Source: Corythucha ciliata
Taxonomy: Eukaryota; Arthropoda; Insecta; Hemiptera; Tingidae
Length of the DNA: 64,000 nucleotides
Direction: 5' to 3'
Assembly (NCBI GenBank): GCA_038030265.1
Contig: CM075938.1
Location: forward strand, 18,391,009-18,455,008
Shown here: positions 58,955 to 64,000 of the stretch, in pieces
How the letters are laid out: every line of letters begins with the position of its first letter
Position numbering within the stretch: the first letter of the stretch is position 1
Program-made: the position numbers and the translations under genes
Notes under the pieces: model-generated
Seen by the model: the letters and a program-made list of their open reading frames with translations, nothing else
What the model was told of the DNA's origin: nothing
Database searches by the model: none

Positions 58955-59640
58955 AAAAATGCCCGTAGGGAACATGGATGTGAAAGGGGTTTGTCTTCGG
59001 CAACGTTGTGGTCAATTCGCATGGAAATTGAACGAGAAATCTTAACAAAATAGTTACAAAATTCCGGGACCAATTGCTTTGAAGTTAATACCGAAAATAT
59101 TATTCCACTACGGGAGAACATGCCTGGGAAATGATTTACCTTCAAAACAAAGGCCATATTCGTGTTTTTCATGCCAAGAAACAACTAGATTTGGATTTAT
59201 ATGTAATTGTGTGGCAAACAATTTTTGACGTAGTCACGCCAAATCCTACTCCTCTCACAATTTTCTCTTAATCTCAGTTTTTTTCGGGTACAAATATTTG
59301 CAATTAAGATACAAAGGGGCTCTAGAGGCCCTTTTTTTTGCAATTTGGACCGTCATTTTTAGCTACTGGTCCTTTTACGCTAAAAACGACGATTTTGGCA
59401 AAAAAGTTGCATTTTTTCGGCAAAATTGTAATTAATTCGCAAGAAAATTTCACGAAGAACTCGAAAAAAATATTTAAAAAATTCTGGAATCACTAGTTCT
59501 GAAGTTATATCAAAAAACGACATTTTGGTACGGGACGAACGTGTCCGATAAATAGTTTTTTCTCAAAACAAAGGCCAGATTTGTGCTTCTCATGCCAAGA
59601 AATAGCCAGGTTTTCATTTTTATGCAATTTATCGAAAAAA
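58955..59640. repeat. Two diverged direct repeats, ~420-bp period
   Basis: Blocks sharing CAAAACAAAGGCCA, ATGCCAAGAAA, TTAATTCGC/GTCAATTCGC and TGAAGTTA occur at about 58970-59220 and 59400-59640, offset by about 421 bp. Confidence 0.55.
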
Positions 59641-59779
59641 AAGCGACAGACCAACGGCGCGGCATGCCAAAAACCACTATTTTCAACTTTTCCGAGGTTA
59701 TACATTATGAATGTGATGTCAGCTCGGACTCGATTTTTTTTTCACGAACACCATACTTCCGTTCCCGAAGGGAACATGG

Positions 59780-59905
59780 AAGTAAAAAATCCCGAAACTT
59801 GCCATTTCGCCGAAATTAAGACTCCAGAAATTTGCATTTTCATCGGAATCAAGACCCGAAAGTTGCCATTGCGCAGATATTCAGCCAGAGTCAGGAAACT
59901 TCAAA
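59780..59905. repeat. AACTTGCAATTTCGC-type repeat, short
   Basis: Three or four units (GAAACTTGCCATTTCGCCG, GAAATTTGCATTTTCATCG). Confidence 0.5.
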
Positions 59906-60415
59906 TTTCGTATTCGTAACTTTCATAAATACACCAGTGTTCATGTGGCCACTAGGTGAACGACCACTTGGGGAACCAACCCTTCAATTTTCAGCTGGAG
60001 GTCTCTTTCTGATTCTCACCATCACAATAATCAAAACAAAGCAAGTGATGCCGGTCAGATGCAAGATATACTATAGACTATATAGATATATAAAGGTATG
60101 CTCTCAACTTTTTAGCCAATCATAATCATTCGCGCAATGACGTCACGGGGTTAGATCCATTTAAATCAGACGGTAGGTATTTCAATAAAATATCCCCGTC
60201 AGTATTCGTTACCAGGAAGAAATCCAAGTTTTACGTTTGTAAGTGACTGGAATCACTGCTAAAACTTGGGGGAAAAGGCCTCGACATGTGAGCGGAACGA
60301 CTTTACGTCAAAAATTGTTGGGAACAATTGGTGTGGGCTATTCATCAAAAAAAAGTAGCGGCTGGAACGAGCTTTCACGCGCCCGATCAATCAAATATGA
60401 AGATGACTTTCGGTC

Positions 60416-60525
60416 ATAAAATGAACAAGTATTATAATTGTAAGGAAGCATACTCTTACAATTATAATACTCGTTCATTTTATAATTATTATAATTGTAA
60501 GGTACCTGTGCTTCCTTACAATTAA
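60416..60525. repeat. Compound hairpin
   Basis: Arms AAAATGAACAAGTATTATAA and its complement are nearly perfect over about 30 bp with a 10-nt loop; a second overlapping hairpin with the same CTTACAATTATAAT arm follows. Confidence 0.6.
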
Positions 60526-60539
60526 ACAATGAAATATTA

Positions 60540-61719
60540 ATTCAACACTTTGAATTACTTACCCCACCGATACGAGAGGTGATGTAAATCCAAAGAAATT
60601 CCTAACGATAGTCTGGTTTCGGGTAAAACAACCACAATATTATTAAAAACAGGCTATAATAAAGCTATACAAATATAGTAGGCTGGGTGAATGTGATGAA
60701 CAAGACAAAAACAAACCAAGCAAGACTAAAAAAACACAGTGACAGAAAGAGCCTACGAGTGCGATAACATCACAATTTTATAAGAACCTCTCACCTCATC
60801 TCAAGTCTAACCCAACGGTATACAAACCTGGATTGCTCACAGTGGACTGGAGGGGCGTGGAGGCGGCAGGTCATCCCCTGATATACAATTACCCTGTCCC
60901 TCTCCTTGTGTAGTTATGGCAACACTACTCTCTTCCCGTATTTACTTTGAAACTCCACCCCTCTCATCCACTTTAAGCTCCACTTGGAGCTTATTTGATG
61001 GCAGACTTTATCAGCAGTGATGAGCAATCCAGTTCTTTTATACATCGTTGGTCTAACCCGGGTGACGTAACGGTTGCCATGGGGTAGCCCCTAGATACGA
61101 GCATACCTCTGTAATCTATATACTTTGGGTCAGATGTTACCCCAGATCGTCAGTTCATCTTAGCTCGGCAAAAGCGCTGCTGTATTTATGAAATATGTCA
61201 CTCTGATGGGTTCTGTAACAAGCCTTTTTTGGGCCATGTTTTGGGAATGGGCTTATTACTGGGGGGAATTTAACAAGAAACTAGAAAGATTGACAACTGA
61301 TTTACTAAACACTCAAGAAAAGCCTACTACAAACTCAGGAGGGGATGACACACCACGTGGACCTAGGTATCTGATGGGATAACGTGAAAACTCGGACGGC
61401 CGAGAGAGGGGGAGCAGAGCGCCCAATCCTTATATGTGTTTTTTGGCACCGGTTGGTGGGAAACCCGCTTTACACACGCTGAATTTTGCTGACGCTCCAA
61501 TATTCGCCCTTTCTCGGCGTCTCGGTGATTTCTGTTTTGGTGCGGAGGGCCTGGGGAGGGATGAGGAATACTTTGTATTATAGGTTGATTTAAATGGGGA
61601 TATTTTTAGGAGGAATAATGATTAAATAATTCTTGTAAAGTAGGAAAAGGATGAGGTTGCCCCTGCACTTGTGTACTTCGTTACAGTTCTGTCGCCACAA
61701 AAAAAGAAAAAAAAAAAAA
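60540..61719. other. No gene recognised
   Basis: Contains a small open frame (61188-61382) without recognisable features and a TGACGTAACG motif near 61063. Nothing else supported. Confidence 0.4.
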
Positions 61720-63130
61720 CTGAAACCCTATGAACGTCATTTCACTAAAATTAGGGCCCAAACTTGCAAGATCACTAATATTTATCTCTAATTCTTGCAA
61801 CTACGGGTGTGAGGCTATAGACCTCACAAATAACTCGTCAGGTGCCCCTGGGCTATTCATCAATTGGGGCCGGATTGCCCAAGATCAGCGTCCCCTAAAA
61901 CAAAAAGGGTCGAGAAACTGTGTAGTAGACTATAGGTATTTCTCAAAATGTAGGCCAGAAACTTGAAATTTCGCCCAAGTGATTACCTCAAACTTGCAAT
62001 TTCACGAGTATTTAGCTTCAAGATGTGGCAATTTCGCGGCTATTCGTCGGACTTTGGGTGCTTTCGTGGCCGGATTCCTCGGTCACTGATAAAAAGCTCC
62101 GAAACTGAAACTTTTGAAAATTTCGTGAAAATGAAGACCTAAAACTTCCAATTTCGCGGATGCGTAGCTCCAAAATATCGCAGTTTTGTGGTTATACTTG
62201 TAAGACTATGGGTGCTGTCGTGGCCGACTATAGCACGGATTCCACGGTCACTGAAAAACGGCCCAAAAACGCGTGCAATAACGCCAAAGTATAGACAGGA
62301 AACTAACGATTTTAAGAATGCTCAGTCCCAAAATTTGCAATTTCACAGTTTTACAGCTCAAATTTAATGTTATTTCGTGGTGGACTTTGGGCGCTGTCGT
62401 GGTCGGTTACAGCCTGAGTTCCGTGGCCACTTAAAAAAAGGTCCGAAATGTGCACCATAAATTTGTTTTTTGAGTATTGAGACCCTAAACTAATAATTTC
62501 GCACATATTTGGCTCTGAATGATGCAGTTTAGCGGCTATTTATCAAGCTTTAGGAGCTATTGTGACCGGCTGGACTGGACCTTTTCATTTTACTGGGTGT
62601 GGACTCTCGGCTTGCCGGCCCCCAACACCAGTCATAGCCTGACGATTACTCACAAAATTAAAAGTTTATTGGATGATAGTTCGCGAAATTTGCAAGTTCT
62701 GGGTCTTAATTTTAGCAAAATTGCAAGATACGGGTCTTAATTTCGGATACAATGCATATTTTGGAGCTTAATATACGTTAAAATTGTAAATTTACAATTA
62801 TTTGAGGTATCAGACCTCGGGCTAGATGATGGCCACGACGGACGGCGTCATAGGCTGTCGTGGAAGATATGCCGTACCTCCAACAAAATGCCAACATTTT
62901 GAAGGCAAAATACCGGTGAAAGGGCAAGTTTCATGTCATAATTTTAGCCAAATTGCAAGTTTCCGGGGCTTCTTCTTCCAGTACGACTACCGATCCAGCC
63001 GGCACCGAGACCGTCCAAAGCTTGATAAAAAACCGCATTATTACCTACATCATTCGAAGCTAAATGTCAGTGAATTCCTGGCTAAATACCAGCAAAATGG
63101 ACAGTTTAGAGTCTCAATTTCGGCTTTACG
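61720..63130. repeat. AACTTGCAATTTCGC-type array with ~155-180-bp higher order
   Basis: Short units of about 30-40 bp (AACTTGCAATTTC...) are grouped by a longer landmark, GCTGTCGTGGCCG...GATTCCACGGTCACTG, at about 62060, 62213, 62393 and, weaker, 62550. Confidence 0.6.
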
Positions 63131-64000
63131 AACTGTAAGTTCACAAGAGAATTGAAAGTTCCGGGCCGGGGTAGTGAAACTCAGGCTTGCCCCCCCCCCT
63201 CCAAATCGCTCAAAATCCTGAATAATATGCCCATGGTTTTGGAAGTTTCCTGGCTTAATGTCCACAAAATGAACAGTTTTAGTGAAATTTCGAAATTCGG
63301 TGAAAGAATGGAAAGTTAGGCTCGTCCCTCATGACCCAAAAATTCTTGAGGGCTGTAGCCTATCTGTTTGAACGTTAAAACACGACCGTGAAACGGAATT
63401 AAATGGGAATTTAATCACATTACCATGATGACGCTGTGGACTATCTTCAAAAGACGAAAAACTCGCCGACTGAACAAACCTTATTGTAAAAAAACTTTGG
63501 GTGGACTGAGGAACAAGGGACGGAAAAGCTTTCAAATAAGATATAAACCAAAATGTTCTCTCGCTTTTCTTGTGGACATCGTCACTATTTCCATTTAAAT
63601 AATCTCTCAGGCGATACACTCCTCGTTGACTATTCTTCCTCGTTCACACCCCCAACCCTGTTCCAACACCGTTTTTTTTTCTCTCTCTCTCTCTCTCACT
63701 CACTCTCTCTCCAGTTATCTTTGTGCCTCTTTCTGTTAATCAGTCAAATGGACGCATGACGACGAGGGGTGCGAATGGAAAGAGAGGGGAAGGCGGATTT
63801 TCTTTGTCATTTTCAGGCCTTCACCATTGTGTCCGCCCTTTTTCAACCCCCACTCCTTCACCACCACCCTTTACCCGTCGGTTTTTCGGCTCACCCCCTC
63901 CTGCCCGCGCGCTTATGTAGTAGATTATATTTTGTAAAAGACATTGCCTGCGAGAAGAAAAGAGAATGAAAGATCTCATTCCACCATTCCACTTTCCATC
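63131..64000. other. Non-coding with (CT)n microsatellite
   Basis: (CT)n at about 63680-63713. No exon or RNA gene seen up to the window edge. Confidence 0.4.

Noticed and set aside
1..64000. CRISPR arrays, bacterial operons or a prokaryotic defence system
   Set aside because: No short identical repeats with unique spacers, no ribosome-binding sites, and introns plus eukaryotic transposons throughout.

Overview
The window looks like nuclear DNA of an arthropod, possibly an insect. Spliceosomal introns are very short (59-80 nt), the base composition is AT-rich, there is a multi-exon C2H2 zinc-finger gene, and the mobile elements are typical of arthropods (PIF/Harbinger, Tc1/mariner/IS630-like, pogo/Tigger, jockey-like LINE, Copia). 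A 500-base run of N (27698-28197) marks an assembly gap. Species cannot be fixed from the sequence alone.

Region 1 (1-13950): one real host gene. It lies on the plus strand with 12 traceable coding exons from 3205 to the stop at 13825; its 5' end is not visible. The exons join in one frame into at least 1,549 residues with about 19 C2H2-type fingers, acidic, proline-rich and glycine-rich low-complexity stretches, and a polyadenylation signal at 13927. Ten of eleven introns are 59-80 nt. The eleventh (5499-10796) is 5.3 kb and full of repeats: a family-A element, an inverted pair of tRNA-derived sequences, a 1.47-kb palindrome, a small MITE and degenerate arrays.

Region 2 (15308-42000): nested mobile elements arranged as a segmental duplication on both sides of the assembly gap. 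Copy 1 starts inside a 4.9-kb Harbinger element (15308-20205) that carries both usual genes, a DDE transposase and a convergent Myb/SANT-like protein. Copy 2 (from 28768) holds the right half of such an element beside a second, deleted Harbinger derivative. Both copies continue into a Copia LTR remnant, a family-A element with 295-bp internal repeats, and a shared 'block C'. Later insertions include three elements with CAGGGTG ends, a pogo/Tigger fragment and IS630-type transposase remnants.

Region 3 (42000-64000): no convincing host gene. It contains a frameshifted jockey-like LINE fragment (45570-46727), another family-A copy (52249-53410), a nested DNA-transposon complex with perfect outer inverted repeats (53718-57615) that encloses a cysteine-rich CXC-motif protein tail, and long arrays of two degenerate short-period repeats. 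One of these, built on a GCGAATTAGCG core, occurs in both orientations across the whole window; the other is built on AACTTGCAATTTCGC. These arrays and the family-A element are the best candidates for undescribed material.
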